Below are positions 10,301 through 19,917 of a DNA stretch of 60,980 nucleotides, one piece after another. The DNA lies in contig JAFULM010000040.1 in assembly GCA_017483185.1 (NCBI GenBank), positions 1 to 60,980 of the forward strand, given 5' to 3'. Position 1 is the first letter of the stretch, and every line of letters begins with the position of its first letter. This DNA is from Prevotella sp. (GTDB lineage Bacteria; Bacteroidota; Bacteroidia; Bacteroidales; Bacteroidaceae). The notes beneath the pieces are model-generated. The model made no database searches, was not told the origin of the DNA, and was given only the letters and a program-made list of their open reading frames with translations. The position numbers were made by a program, and so were the translations under genes.

Positions 10301-10704
10301 CCCGTATGGAACTCGAGAAGATGTCTACGACTTACAACCAGTGCGCTACAGTAAATCACAGATGGCGTAGAAACGGTCAGGGTGAAGACTATCCTGTACT
10401 CCCGCGTGCTATGTATGGTGACGATGCCGCTTACAACTGGCTCGGTAGTGACCGCTTCGTGGAGAACGCATCGTTCGTTCGTCTCCAGTACGTACAGTTG
10501 TCATATAATGTACCGAAGAAGTTTGTCAAGAAGTTAGGTCTTACGGATCTTAAGGTTTACGCTTCGGCCAACAACTTGTATTGCTGGACAAAGTATAGCG
10601 GGACCGATCCTGAGCACTCTTCAAGCTCTTACGGCTTCGCAGAAGACAAGGCAAAGACGCCGCGTTCCAAGTCGTTCACAGCCAGCATCAGTCTGGCATT
10701 CTAA
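7324..10704 (+). CDS. SusC/RagA-type TonB-dependent outer-membrane transporter
   Basis: 1126 residues. A signal peptide (about 1-21, ending VMA) precedes a carboxypeptidase-regulatory-like beta domain (about 24-105: GTITDDFGGVMGASVVE, YVGAKTM). A TonB plug follows (about 125-250) with the SusC signatures GLDIVAGSGNLGAG, RLRGVTSINGN and PLIVVDDQ, then a long beta-barrel ending in SISLAF, a typical aromatic terminus. Length fits the family. SusC barrels import oligomers with a SusD lid; the SusD partner is 18 bases downstream. A FAS1 lipoprotein lies immediately upstream, which is not part of the classical Sus arrangement. Confidence 0.95.
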   Translation: MPRTKLLLTALMLVIVQAVMAQGQRISGTITDDFGGVMGASVVEVDANNRNVSATVTDINGNFSLMVKNTKNKLKISYVGAKTMVLPIGSRTNFSTKLGASSTAIKEVKVTAKRRSNSGGLSIPKREISVAQQTMNMADVEGLAFTSADEALQGQIAGLDIVAGSGNLGAGTQMRLRGVTSINGNKNPLIVVDDQIFDAPDFDAENATDEDYASLLSVNVDDIASINVLKDAASTAIWGSKGANGVIEIKTKRGARGKTKVTYKYMFTGSWQPDGYKLLNGDQYTMMMKEELYNPTQNPDATKHINELNYVKDWADFENWNNNTDWVDAVTQFGQSHDHSLTISGGGEKATFRISAGYLHQKGTIIKQTLNRFTTRMALDYFVSDRIKFITSFAFTYTNNNKNYSDLLAAAQRLAPNMSIYRQDRNGNDTGEFFIMNSSKATINPSSSELDKVRELGNPIAIANLAWSKENTYRINPDFRLQYDLLGVDDDKSRLTYTGGVYFDIYTKSAPNYSPGELIADGFSDNYNRAYNEESNSMTLTVTNDLVYKPHFKNEDWFANVRARYQMSIGNSSKQFETDHWIPTGIDIPTLGAYMVDGTKYTYSSTGKSRSHNWSVNGHMSYKSRYSIYASIRADGDSRFGPKHKWAYFPSVACRWNISDEPFMKWSRKVISMLAFRPSWGMVGNPPNSESLFYEMYSSNGTYGNNRKPMSAMTLSKLKLDDLKWETTTSYNLGFNLGLFDDKIEAEFEYYYKKTDDLLMKNVRIPSTSGYTSLAWANVGAMSNEGWELNLSLNNIIKAGKFSLSANFNIAQNYNEITEMDERVLTDLNGNWEAKNGTYLNRVQVGNSLGSIYGYRYKGVYTYTFDGAVNEYTKAQRDGYTGTAESWFNNWLREGHSAPFALDKNGNVLMDDAKGTPKPMKFDSSNKNYEFKGGDAIYEDVNHDGEINQLDVVYLGNSMPKVNGGFGLTFRYGPWSLKTNFNYRFGFKVVNFARMELEKMSTTYNQCATVNHRWRRNGQGEDYPVLPRAMYGDDAAYNWLGSDRFVENASFVRLQYVQLSYNVPKKFVKKLGLTDLKVYASANNLYCWTKYSGTDPEHSSSSYGFAEDKAKTPRSKSFTASISLAF

Positions 10705-10722
10705 TAAATCAGATTTTAAAAT

Positions 10723-12504
10723 ATGAAATTTATGAAAAAATATATTTTAATATCCATGTTGCCGACCCTGCTCATGACATCATGTATTGATACGTCAGTA
10801 CTTCCGGTGGACCAGATTACAGGAGATGATTTCTGGAAGAGCAAAGCCGAAGTAACGAATATGGTTACGGACGTATATAAACACATGTGTGCTGAGACGG
10901 CTGTCGAACGTTATCTCGTTTGGGGAAACTTCCGTTCTGACGAGATGGCTCCTTATACAGGAAACCTGGGCGGTAAACTCAATGCGCTAAAAGATATTAG
11001 CGAGGGCTCTATGACGAGTACCAATACTTATGCAGATTGGTCGTCTATGTACGACATCATCAATCGTTGCAATATGGTATTGGAGAAAGCACCGGCTGTC
11101 ATATCGAATGACCCGGCATATACACAAGAAACATATTGGACCGATGAGTCGCAGATGCTCGGTATCCGTGCCTTGTGTCACTTCTATTTGATCCGTGCGT
11201 TCCGTGACATCCATTATTCAACGACTGCTTATATGAATAGCAGTACCGATATGAACGTCAGTCAGGAAGCACCTATCTATACTCTTGAGAAGTGTATCAA
11301 CGACTTGAACAAAGCTTTGGAGCATCCTCTTTCATCTACGGCATATTCTGACTGGCGTAGAGTGGGCTTGCTCAACCGCGATGGCATCAAAGCCATTCTT
11401 GCCGATGTCTATCTTTGGAGAGCCTCAATGACTCACAATCAGGATGACTATCGCAAATGTGCGGATTTGTGTCAAGAGATTATTGACTCTAAGATAGAGC
11501 AGCGCAACAACTCCTTTAACGGTGGCGGCTTTGGCCCGTGGGGTGGTGGCTCTACTACGACAACAGACCAGAAGTATCCGTTGTTGGATGGAGAATATGC
11601 TTATGCCATGAACTTCATAAACGGAAACTCCAGCGAGAGCGTGTTTGAGTTGCAGATGGACGGAACGTCTAATTCAAATAACGGTATGAGAAATCTTTTT
11701 TGGAATTATGATGAGAAGAACAACCGTCCGTCGGGTTTTGTAAAAGCTCCTGTCGCTGTTTTCGGAAACGCTGGCGAGGTAAATTCGGCTTATACCACGA
11801 AAACAGATTATCGTTTTTATGAAAATGTTTATGATGCCGGCGGTTCCAACCTTACGGAAATGAGCATAAGAAAGATGGTATCGCTAACGAATTTGCCTAA
11901 CACGGCAAACAATTTCACTTCCTGGAAAGCAGACAACAGTACTCCCGGACGTAACGGAAATATTACGCAAGTCAGCCAGAACCACATCTTCTATCGTCTT
12001 ACGGATGTGATGCTTATGAAAGCGGAGGCACTGGTTCAGCTTGACGGTCAGGAAAATCTTGATGCTGCGTTTGAATTGGTTTACGAGGTCAACAAGCGTA
12101 GTGTCGCATCAGAAGCTGACTATCTGGCACAAACTGCCTACATCACTCAGGGTGATTATGAGAAACTTGTGCTTGACGAGCGTCGTCGTGAACTTTGCTT
12201 CGAAGGAAAACGTTGGTTTGACCTCCTTCGCTACAACTATCGTCATGTGGAAGGCATCCGTCCTGACCTGATGTTGTGGGAAATTTCCGGAGGCAGCGCC
12301 AATAAGAACGCATTTGTGAAAAACTACGCAGAAATGATGACATTAGTCCAGTTGCGTTATACAGAGGGTGGTGCTGCTAAATGTTCCAAGATCAATTGGG
12401 AACCGTATCTTTACTTCCCGGTACTTGAAAACGAACTTAAGGTTAACGCGAATCTGCATCAGAATCCTGTTTATAGTTCTAATGACATGTATGTGAAGAA
12501 TTAA
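10723..12504 (+). CDS. SusD/RagB-type nutrient-binding lipoprotein
   Basis: 593 residues. The lipoprotein signal ends LLMTSC (Cys21). The family's N-terminal helical region (DDFWKSKAEVTNMVTDVY), a TPR-like stretch (MLGIRALCHFYLIRAFRD; GIKAILADVYLWRAS) and the C-terminal segment ERRRELCFEGKRWFDLLRYN are all clear. It should form the lid of the SusC barrel encoded upstream. A glycine-rich loop (FNGGGFGPWGGGS, about 265) is a local peculiarity. The bound substrate cannot be told from sequence. Confidence 0.94.
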   Translation: MKFMKKYILISMLPTLLMTSCIDTSVLPVDQITGDDFWKSKAEVTNMVTDVYKHMCAETAVERYLVWGNFRSDEMAPYTGNLGGKLNALKDISEGSMTSTNTYADWSSMYDIINRCNMVLEKAPAVISNDPAYTQETYWTDESQMLGIRALCHFYLIRAFRDIHYSTTAYMNSSTDMNVSQEAPIYTLEKCINDLNKALEHPLSSTAYSDWRRVGLLNRDGIKAILADVYLWRASMTHNQDDYRKCADLCQEIIDSKIEQRNNSFNGGGFGPWGGGSTTTTDQKYPLLDGEYAYAMNFINGNSSESVFELQMDGTSNSNNGMRNLFWNYDEKNNRPSGFVKAPVAVFGNAGEVNSAYTTKTDYRFYENVYDAGGSNLTEMSIRKMVSLTNLPNTANNFTSWKADNSTPGRNGNITQVSQNHIFYRLTDVMLMKAEALVQLDGQENLDAAFELVYEVNKRSVASEADYLAQTAYITQGDYEKLVLDERRRELCFEGKRWFDLLRYNYRHVEGIRPDLMLWEISGGSANKNAFVKNYAEMMTLVQLRYTEGGAAKCSKINWEPYLYFPVLENELKVNANLHQNPVYSSNDMYVKN

Positions 12505-12518
12505 TAAAGACAATTGTT

Positions 12519-14735
12519 ATGAATATGAAAATGAATATAAAGAAATCATTGATGATGCTTGCCGGAATGTTCTTTATGGCCGGTAGCATGATATTTACCT
12601 CATGTTCTGCAGAACCGGACGAATCGGATTTGTACACATTTACGGGTGAAACGATCGAAGATTTCATAACCAACAACGAGGCGGATTTCGGCAACTTCAA
12701 TTATATCTTGAAGCGTGCAGGATACGATCGCATCTTGAGTTCTTACGGAACGTATAGCTGTTTCTTGCCTACCAACGACGCAGTTTTGGCATACGTTAAC
12801 GAGCTCTACAACGATGAAGACGCCATGATACCCCATCATGGCATGCCTGAGGTCTCAGATCCCAATAATGTACCTTTGGAAAATCTTACCGACAGCCTTT
12901 GCCGCACGATCGCTATGTATCATGTTGCAGGTATTGTTTATCGTATTGCCGATATCGGTAGCGGTTCGTCCAATTCTGTCGTTACTCCGATTTCCGGTCC
13001 TCAGATAAATACAAGTGTTGTCGACGGAGAAGTGTTGCTGAACGACAAGGCTATGATTACTTACAGCAGTGACAATGATGGTGAGGATTTGGTTAATGGA
13101 ATTGTCCATGTTATCAATTCTGTTATACCTCGCGCCAACAAGCTGATTTCAACGGACCTGCTCAAGGATGGTCGTTTCAAGATTTTCGCAGATGCCCTTC
13201 GTGCGACGGGGCTCGACCAGATGATGGAGAAGTTCCAGAAAGCAGAGTCAAAGTATGAGTTGCCGGTCGTTACTCCGGGTGAGGATGGCGCCGCTTCTTA
13301 TTGGGTAACTCCGGAGCCGAGTAAAATCATGTTTACTATCTTTGCCGAGACTGATGAAGTTCTTAACAGATATGGTATCCATGACATCCCGAGTTTGGTT
13401 CAGCATGCCATTGAGTGGTATGGTAAGGCAGCAACAGGTTCTTCACGTGAAGAGACTCAAGGTTGGTATGACTGGTATCGTAACAACAACATTACTATAG
13501 ACACAGATCCAAACGGTGATTTCACCAAGGAGAACCATGTTCTTAACATGTTCGTGCGTTACCACATACTTTCTTTCGGTATAGCAAGAAATGCTTTGCC
13601 AAACGACTATTGTGTGTATGACAAGTCAGGATGGACTGGTGACTCTTTCGATTACTACGAGACCATCCTTCCCAAAACCTTGATGAAGATGTGGTATGTA
13701 AAGGCTGATCAGAAGTATTATATCAACCGTTACATTACTAATAACACTCTGACTGATGGAGTAGGAGATGCCGTAGAGACGGTCGGCTCTGCCGGAATGC
13801 ATGAAGTGAGAGTGCCCGGTGTCGTTGTTGATGTCGACGCTGTGGTTACTTCCATGAATGGTTATATCTATCCGATACAAGACGTTCTCGTTTATAATGC
13901 GACAGTGCCCAACAACGTGCTTAATGAGCGCATGCGTTTTGATGCCCTTTCTCTTCTCGGCGAGACGATGAGTTCCGGATTCAGAGGAATCTATTGCCAG
14001 GACATGGTGTCTCGAAGCGGAAATTCCAGCGTAGGACGTATCCGTTTCCCGGTAGACTATTTTGACAATATCGTGGTCTATAATGGCAACAAGACAAAGT
14101 TGGATATGAACCTTCTTGCCAATCCGGGATCCAATTCGTTCCTTCTTTACAAAGGTGATTCTTTCCAGGGTAAAGGTGTTTATGACCTCGCAATCAAATT
14201 GCCGCCTGTACCGGATGGCTTGTATGAACTTCGTGTGGCCGCAACAAACTTTGGCAATCGCGGTTCGATGCTGCAGTTCTATCTCGGTGAAGGCAGTTCG
14301 GAACTTAACGACATGAAGCCTATTGACATTCCTATTGACTTGCGTATGGCAACCGATGTGTCAACCGATGCCCGTCTGGCCGCTACGGGATATGTCCCCT
14401 GCAATGACCCGACGAATTATCCTGATGCTTATGCCGATAGGGGAATCGAGTCAGATAAGGTTATGCGTGCTCACAGCTATATGCGCGACGGTCTGTCCAT
14501 CGTTAAGGAGTCTGACGGAAGTTCTCCGAAGCCGAGCAGCATGAATGCCCGCTATGTAGCTTATCAGTTGCGTAGAATATTGATGAAAGGTGAGTTCAAG
14601 CAAAAAGATTATTGGCTTCGCATGAAGACCGTGCTTCCTAAGTATGAGGACAAGAAGTTCCAGCTTGACTACATTGAGCTCGTTCCTCAAAGCGTTTACG
14701 ACGGACGTGGTACGTACAGAGAGGATTTGTATTAA
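12519..14735 (+). CDS. FAS1 lipoprotein with C-terminal beta-sandwich-like region
   Basis: 738 residues. The lipoprotein signal ends MIFTSC (Cys29), followed by an acidic stretch (AEPDESD) suggesting surface export. FAS1-type motifs are YSCFLPTNDAVLAYV (about 83) and, more divergent, IFAETDEVLNRYGI (about 273). The last 270 residues (RIRFPVDYFDNIVVYNG ... PDGLYELRVAATNFGNRG) look beta-rich and could bind a ligand; I do not recognise a named family. The gene is 14 bases after SusD and 29 before another FAS1 gene. The start is one of several close Met codons; the first is used. Confidence 0.78.
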   Translation: MNMKMNIKKSLMMLAGMFFMAGSMIFTSCSAEPDESDLYTFTGETIEDFITNNEADFGNFNYILKRAGYDRILSSYGTYSCFLPTNDAVLAYVNELYNDEDAMIPHHGMPEVSDPNNVPLENLTDSLCRTIAMYHVAGIVYRIADIGSGSSNSVVTPISGPQINTSVVDGEVLLNDKAMITYSSDNDGEDLVNGIVHVINSVIPRANKLISTDLLKDGRFKIFADALRATGLDQMMEKFQKAESKYELPVVTPGEDGAASYWVTPEPSKIMFTIFAETDEVLNRYGIHDIPSLVQHAIEWYGKAATGSSREETQGWYDWYRNNNITIDTDPNGDFTKENHVLNMFVRYHILSFGIARNALPNDYCVYDKSGWTGDSFDYYETILPKTLMKMWYVKADQKYYINRYITNNTLTDGVGDAVETVGSAGMHEVRVPGVVVDVDAVVTSMNGYIYPIQDVLVYNATVPNNVLNERMRFDALSLLGETMSSGFRGIYCQDMVSRSGNSSVGRIRFPVDYFDNIVVYNGNKTKLDMNLLANPGSNSFLLYKGDSFQGKGVYDLAIKLPPVPDGLYELRVAATNFGNRGSMLQFYLGEGSSELNDMKPIDIPIDLRMATDVSTDARLAATGYVPCNDPTNYPDAYADRGIESDKVMRAHSYMRDGLSIVKESDGSSPKPSSMNARYVAYQLRRILMKGEFKQKDYWLRMKTVLPKYEDKKFQLDYIELVPQSVYDGRGTYREDLY

Positions 14736-14764
14736 TTATATAAACAATAAAAGTTTAGAATTAT

Positions 14765-16576
14765 ATGAAGCGAAATAAATTAATATACAGCATGATTGCG
14801 GCGACGACATTGTTCGCCGCATCATGCACCGACTTCGATGATTATAATGAGGCTTATACAGACAGTCATCCGATGGGCAGTGCAACTCTTTGGGAGAACA
14901 TTGCTGCTGACGAGAACCTGTCACAATTTGCTGAAATATTGAAATCTGTCGGCTATGACAAGGAGTTGCAGAACTCACGTACTTATACGGTATGGGCTCC
15001 GTTGAATGATACATACGACTATCAGTCGTTTTTGAATCAGGAAAACAAGGATGAGCTGATAAAGCGTTTTATCAACAGCCATGTTGCCAATTATACTTAT
15101 CCTCTGACAAGTACTCTTGACGAGAAGATTCACACACTCAACAACAAGTCCTTCGACTTGGTTGGTGATGGCAGTAATTATGCCTATGCCGACAACAAAA
15201 TTGTAGGGAAAAATATTCCGACATTGAACGGACTGTTGCATACGATAGACGGTTACGCCCAGTTCTTCCCGAACATTTATGAGTATCTGTTCTCTGTCGG
15301 CAACGATAACGTGAAGGAAGTCCCCTCTATGTTTGAGAAGTATCAGAGCGAGGAGCTCGATGTCTCTCAAAGTGTGGAAGGCCCGATTGATGCAGATGGA
15401 AATCAGACTTATATCGAGAAGGTCATGATTACGACAAACAGTCTTTTGAACAAAGACTATTTGGATGCGAATCTGTTGAATGAAGACAGTTCCTATACGA
15501 TGTTGATACCTACGGACGAAGCATATACCGCTGCTTTTGAAAAGATAAAGAAGTGCTTCAACTACGCAGACGAAATAGAGTATTGGACCCCGACAAGAGA
15601 AGTGCCGGCTCCTGCAGCACCGATAAAGGAGACCACGAAGGAAGGTATGCCCGACTCTCTCGTCGCACGTAACATTCTGACCAATACTGTATTCAACAAC
15701 AACAACAAATACAATCGTTGGGTTGAAAATCCGAAGGATGAGTACAAGAGTGATACTTTGTGTACGACCAGAGACGTAAAACTGTCAAACGGTGCCGAAC
15801 TGATTAGTGACCAATACCTCGTGGAGAATGGTCTTCAGCAGATGAGTAATGGCTATTCGCGCATAGTGAATGATCTGCCTATCCTCCCGTGGGAAACCTA
15901 TAATAGAGAGATATCCATTCCTTTGTTCGGTTCCGATGGACGTACCAACCGTCCTCTTGTTGAAGGAATACAGGGTGAAGAGCCAGAGTCTCGCAGCATC
16001 AGTTGGACTGGTAAGGATGGTCAGGACCGTTTGGAGAGATTTGTCGACCTGATTCCTACGCAAGAGAGCGCCAACCCGAGAGCATACTTCTACATCCCCA
16101 ATGTGCGTTCTACCACATATAATATATATGTTGCAGTAGTGCCCTCAGGTTTCGTTGATACGCAGATTGTTGAAGAAGATGGTGTAGAGAGTGTTAAGCC
16201 TTACGAGCGTTCGTATAAGTTTGAAGTCGCTTTAAATTATGCAGAGGCTGACGGTAAGGTAAAACTTGGAGACGGTGGCCGTCCCTTCTACAATGGCTTC
16301 AAGCAGTGGGCTAAAACAATAGAGACAGAAGCCTCTATTGAGGATTTCACAGAAACCCGAGAGATTGTAGATACTATCCTTGTAGGTCAAGTCACATTTC
16401 CTGTCTCTTATTACGGTCTGACAAATTGCAAACCGATGCTTCGAATCGAGGGTAAGCGCAGCTCTTGGAATAAAACAGAATGGACTAAAATCGACAACCG
16501 TCTTCGTATCAACGCCATTATTTTGCGTCCGGTAGACTACGATGAATACCTGAACAAAGGTGAAGATGAAGAATAA
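14765..16576 (+). CDS. FAS1 lipoprotein
   Basis: 603 residues. The lipoprotein signal ends LFAASC (Cys21), followed by TDFDDYNE, an acidic surface-export-like stretch. Fasciclin motifs occur at YTVWAPLNDTYDYQSF (about 76) and YTMLIPTDEAYTAAFEKI (about 243). The C-terminal third (ARAYFYIPN-like segment near 440, then IYVAVVPSGFV) is a beta-rich region reminiscent of that in the preceding gene, so the two may be paralogues. It is 11 bases before the second SusC gene. It may serve that transporter as the 950-residue protein serves the first; this is inference from order alone. Confidence 0.78.
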   Translation: MKRNKLIYSMIAATTLFAASCTDFDDYNEAYTDSHPMGSATLWENIAADENLSQFAEILKSVGYDKELQNSRTYTVWAPLNDTYDYQSFLNQENKDELIKRFINSHVANYTYPLTSTLDEKIHTLNNKSFDLVGDGSNYAYADNKIVGKNIPTLNGLLHTIDGYAQFFPNIYEYLFSVGNDNVKEVPSMFEKYQSEELDVSQSVEGPIDADGNQTYIEKVMITTNSLLNKDYLDANLLNEDSSYTMLIPTDEAYTAAFEKIKKCFNYADEIEYWTPTREVPAPAAPIKETTKEGMPDSLVARNILTNTVFNNNNKYNRWVENPKDEYKSDTLCTTRDVKLSNGAELISDQYLVENGLQQMSNGYSRIVNDLPILPWETYNREISIPLFGSDGRTNRPLVEGIQGEEPESRSISWTGKDGQDRLERFVDLIPTQESANPRAYFYIPNVRSTTYNIYVAVVPSGFVDTQIVEEDGVESVKPYERSYKFEVALNYAEADGKVKLGDGGRPFYNGFKQWAKTIETEASIEDFTETREIVDTILVGQVTFPVSYYGLTNCKPMLRIEGKRSSWNKTEWTKIDNRLRINAIILRPVDYDEYLNKGEDEE

Positions 16577-16587
16577 AAAAACGTAGA

Positions 16588-19500
16588 ATGATTATGAACA
16601 GCTTTATATATAATATAGAAAAGTCGTTTCTGAGAAACGTTCTTTGCTCGACAATGGCGTTGATGGTAGCCTCTCCTGTGCTTGCTCAGGATGATTTTAC
16701 TGATGACATGGCTGACGAGGAGGTTGTTGCAAAACCCCGCGTCAAGGCTGTAGTAGAAAAGTATCAGCTGATGTCATTGAAGGGAGTCATCAAAGACGAG
16801 GCAACCAAGAAGCCTTTAGGTGGTGTGCAGGTCAAGATGTTAGGTAACAGCCGCTATACGGCGATGTCTGATGACGACGGCTCTTTCACTATCAAGGTGC
16901 CCGTGTTTGCAACATCTCTTTATGTCCATTCTCCCGAGTTCCTGTCTCAGCAGGTTGCCATTCCTGCCGACACGACGCAGGTTATGGATATCTATATGCT
17001 GAGCGACAAGTTCCGTAAGATGTATGAGGACAACACGAACTATACGGCTCGTCGCAGTTTCACCTCATCAGCCGTTCAGAACATAACGGCTGATGCTGAA
17101 ATAGCAGAAAACCTCATGGCCGACATGCGCTCAATACAGCGTTCGGCAGCCCCCGGCATTGGTAATGCCAACTTTATCCGCGGTATTAACTCAATCAATG
17201 CCAATTCGCAGCCGTTAATCGTTGTCGACGGTCAGGAGCTTGACATGCAGATGTCACGTGAAGTCCTTCACAGCGGCAATTATTTCAATCTGCTGACGAC
17301 CATTATGCCGGCAGACATTGAGAAGGTGACAGTTCTGAAGAATGCTACTGCTCTTTATGGAGCCCGTGGAGCCAATGGTGTCATCCTTATTGACACCAAG
17401 CGCGGTCATAGCTTGGCAACACGTATCGACGCCAATCTCTCTGTCGGTTTGAGCCTCGTGCCCCGTCTTCCCAAGATGATGGACGCAACCCAGTATCGTA
17501 CTTATGCGACAGAATTGATTGGAACGATGGACGGCATGAAGACCAGCACTCCTTCGCTCAGCTTCCTTAATGACGATCCTAACGGATACTATTATCACAT
17601 GTATCACAACAATACGGATTGGACTGACGATATCTATCGTGTGGGCTTGACGCAGAATTACAGCATCAATGTCCAGGGTGGTGATAATGTCGGTATGTAC
17701 AACCTCTCGGTAGGTTTTGTTGACGGCAAGAGCACGGCCGACTACAACGACTACAACCGCATCAATGTACGTTTCAATACGGATATTAACATTCTGCGCA
17801 ATCTGTCGACGAAGTTCAACATCGCCATTTCGCGTGTCACCAGCAACCTGCGTAACGATGGAGCAGCCGAGGACTTCACCAAGGAGACTCCCACGTCTCC
17901 GACGTTCTTGTCGCTGATCAAGTCACCGTTGCTTTCTCCGTATCAGTACAACCACTACCTTGGCGGTTTCTCCGGTTTGCTCAGTGAGGCAGACGATATA
18001 TTCGATGCCTTAGGTTCCGAATTTTCTCTTGCCAACCCCAACGGTCTTTTGGAAGAAGCCGATGGTGTGAACAAGAACTATCTGGAGAACACCAACTTCA
18101 ACATCATGTTGGCACCGACGTTGCAGATTAGCAACGACTGGTCTGTTACGACATCGTTCAGCTATTATCTGAACCGTAACTCACAGCGCTACACACGTCC
18201 TCATACGTATGCTCCGGCATTCCTGATACCGAAGTTTGGCACGGTCTACAACAAGTTTTCTTCGTTGTTCTCCAACGAAAACAATATTGTCAGCAACACC
18301 CATGTAGACTACTCTCACATGTTCGGTTCTCACAGCCTTAAGGCATTTGTCGGTTTCAAGTACAATTACTTCTCATTCAATAATGACATTCTTGGAACTG
18401 AATACACCAATGACCAGGAGCTCAACAGCAACCCCCATATCTCTGCAAATCCCGAAAACTTGAATACCGTCACTGGTACCAATGATGTCTGGAAGCAGCT
18501 GCAGTGGTATGGCAATATCGACTACAACTACAAAAACAGATACTTCCTTACCCTGTCTCTGCTCGCCGAGGCTAACAGCCGTTTCGGTGACAATGCCGAC
18601 GGTTTGGATCTGTTTGGAGTACAGTGGGCTATCTTCCCCAGTGTTCAGGCCGGATGGGTACTTTCCAATGAGAAGTGGTTCCCGAAGAATGTCGGTATCG
18701 ACTACTTGCGTGTGAACGCCGGTTATGACATCAGCGGTAACGACGATATCAACAACTACGCCGCGCGCACCATCTATTCTATGGTGAAGGTCAGCGATAA
18801 TTACAATGGTCTTCAGATTACCAATATCGGTAACGACAAACTCCAGTGGGAGACAACAAAGAAGTTTAATGTCGGTTTTGAAGGCAACTTCCTCCACAAC
18901 CGTATCGGTGTGAGCTTCGACTACTATATCCACAAGACAAGCAATCTGCTCACTCTGAAGAGTTTCAGCGACCAGATCAGCGGTATCAGCCGCTATTGGG
19001 CAAACTCCGGTGAGTTGCAGAACACCGGTTTTGAATTTACTCTGAGCGGCAAGCCCGTTGTAACTAAGGACTGGACTGTTGAGATTGGCGCAAGTGCCGG
19101 CCATTACAAGAATGAAGTGACCAAACTGCCCGACGGCGATTACACATCGTCTGCATACGGCACGGACAACATCCTTACATCTGTCGGCAACCCTGTGGCC
19201 CTCTTCTATGGCTACAAGACAGCAGGTGTCTTTGCAGATGATGCAGCAGCCAAGGCTGCCGGCAAGCCGTCAGAGGATGGCACGCCCAACTATCTCTATC
19301 AATTGTCACAGACCGGTGATAAGCAGAACTTCACAGCCGGTGATGTACACTTCGTAGACAAAAACGGTGATGGTATCATCGACAAGGACGACCGTTTCGT
19401 TATCGGTGACCCCAACCCGGACATCTACGGTAATATCTTTGCCAATGTGACATGGAAGGACTTCACGCTCAGCATGAACTTCAACTACAGCCTTGGCAAC

Positions 19501-19905
19501 GATGTCTACAACTACCAGCGCATGCTTCTCAACTCTGGCAGCAATCTTTGGAACCAGCAGGTGGCAACGACCAAGCGTTGGCGTTATGAAGGTCAGCAGA
19601 CCGATATGCCCCGCATCGCTTATGGTGATCCGATGGACAACAATCGCTTCAGCGACCGTTGGATAGAGGACGGCAGCTATCTGCGTCTGAAGACCCTGAC
19701 ATTGTCCTACCGTGTGCCTGTCAATTTCAGTTGGCTGCAGGGACTCACAGTATGGGCACAGGCTGTCAATCTGTTCACGCTGACCCACTATACCGGCAGC
19801 GATCCCGAGTTCAGTGCTAAAAACAGTGTGATGTATCAGGGCATTGATTGTGGCAATCTTGCTCAGGGACGTGCATTCACATTCGGATTAAAAATAAATC
19901 TCTAA
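16588..19905 (+). CDS. SusC/RagA-type TonB-dependent outer-membrane transporter
   Basis: 1105 residues. A long signal region (about 1-33, ending SPVLA) is followed by an acidic linker, then a regulatory-like beta domain (about 62-125: GVIKDEATKKPLGGVQV, MSDDDGSFTI). The plug (about 150-270) shows NFIRGINSINANSQPLIVVDG and TALYGARGANGVILIDTK, and the barrel ends FTFGLKINL. It differs strongly in sequence from the first SusC of the operon, so this is not a recent tandem duplication and may serve a different ligand. Its SusD partner is 12 bases downstream. Confidence 0.95.
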   Translation: MIMNSFIYNIEKSFLRNVLCSTMALMVASPVLAQDDFTDDMADEEVVAKPRVKAVVEKYQLMSLKGVIKDEATKKPLGGVQVKMLGNSRYTAMSDDDGSFTIKVPVFATSLYVHSPEFLSQQVAIPADTTQVMDIYMLSDKFRKMYEDNTNYTARRSFTSSAVQNITADAEIAENLMADMRSIQRSAAPGIGNANFIRGINSINANSQPLIVVDGQELDMQMSREVLHSGNYFNLLTTIMPADIEKVTVLKNATALYGARGANGVILIDTKRGHSLATRIDANLSVGLSLVPRLPKMMDATQYRTYATELIGTMDGMKTSTPSLSFLNDDPNGYYYHMYHNNTDWTDDIYRVGLTQNYSINVQGGDNVGMYNLSVGFVDGKSTADYNDYNRINVRFNTDINILRNLSTKFNIAISRVTSNLRNDGAAEDFTKETPTSPTFLSLIKSPLLSPYQYNHYLGGFSGLLSEADDIFDALGSEFSLANPNGLLEEADGVNKNYLENTNFNIMLAPTLQISNDWSVTTSFSYYLNRNSQRYTRPHTYAPAFLIPKFGTVYNKFSSLFSNENNIVSNTHVDYSHMFGSHSLKAFVGFKYNYFSFNNDILGTEYTNDQELNSNPHISANPENLNTVTGTNDVWKQLQWYGNIDYNYKNRYFLTLSLLAEANSRFGDNADGLDLFGVQWAIFPSVQAGWVLSNEKWFPKNVGIDYLRVNAGYDISGNDDINNYAARTIYSMVKVSDNYNGLQITNIGNDKLQWETTKKFNVGFEGNFLHNRIGVSFDYYIHKTSNLLTLKSFSDQISGISRYWANSGELQNTGFEFTLSGKPVVTKDWTVEIGASAGHYKNEVTKLPDGDYTSSAYGTDNILTSVGNPVALFYGYKTAGVFADDAAAKAAGKPSEDGTPNYLYQLSQTGDKQNFTAGDVHFVDKNGDGIIDKDDRFVIGDPNPDIYGNIFANVTWKDFTLSMNFNYSLGNDVYNYQRMLLNSGSNLWNQQVATTKRWRYEGQQTDMPRIAYGDPMDNNRFSDRWIEDGSYLRLKTLTLSYRVPVNFSWLQGLTVWAQAVNLFTLTHYTGSDPEFSAKNSVMYQGIDCGNLAQGRAFTFGLKINL

Positions 19906-19917
19906 ACAACCGACAAT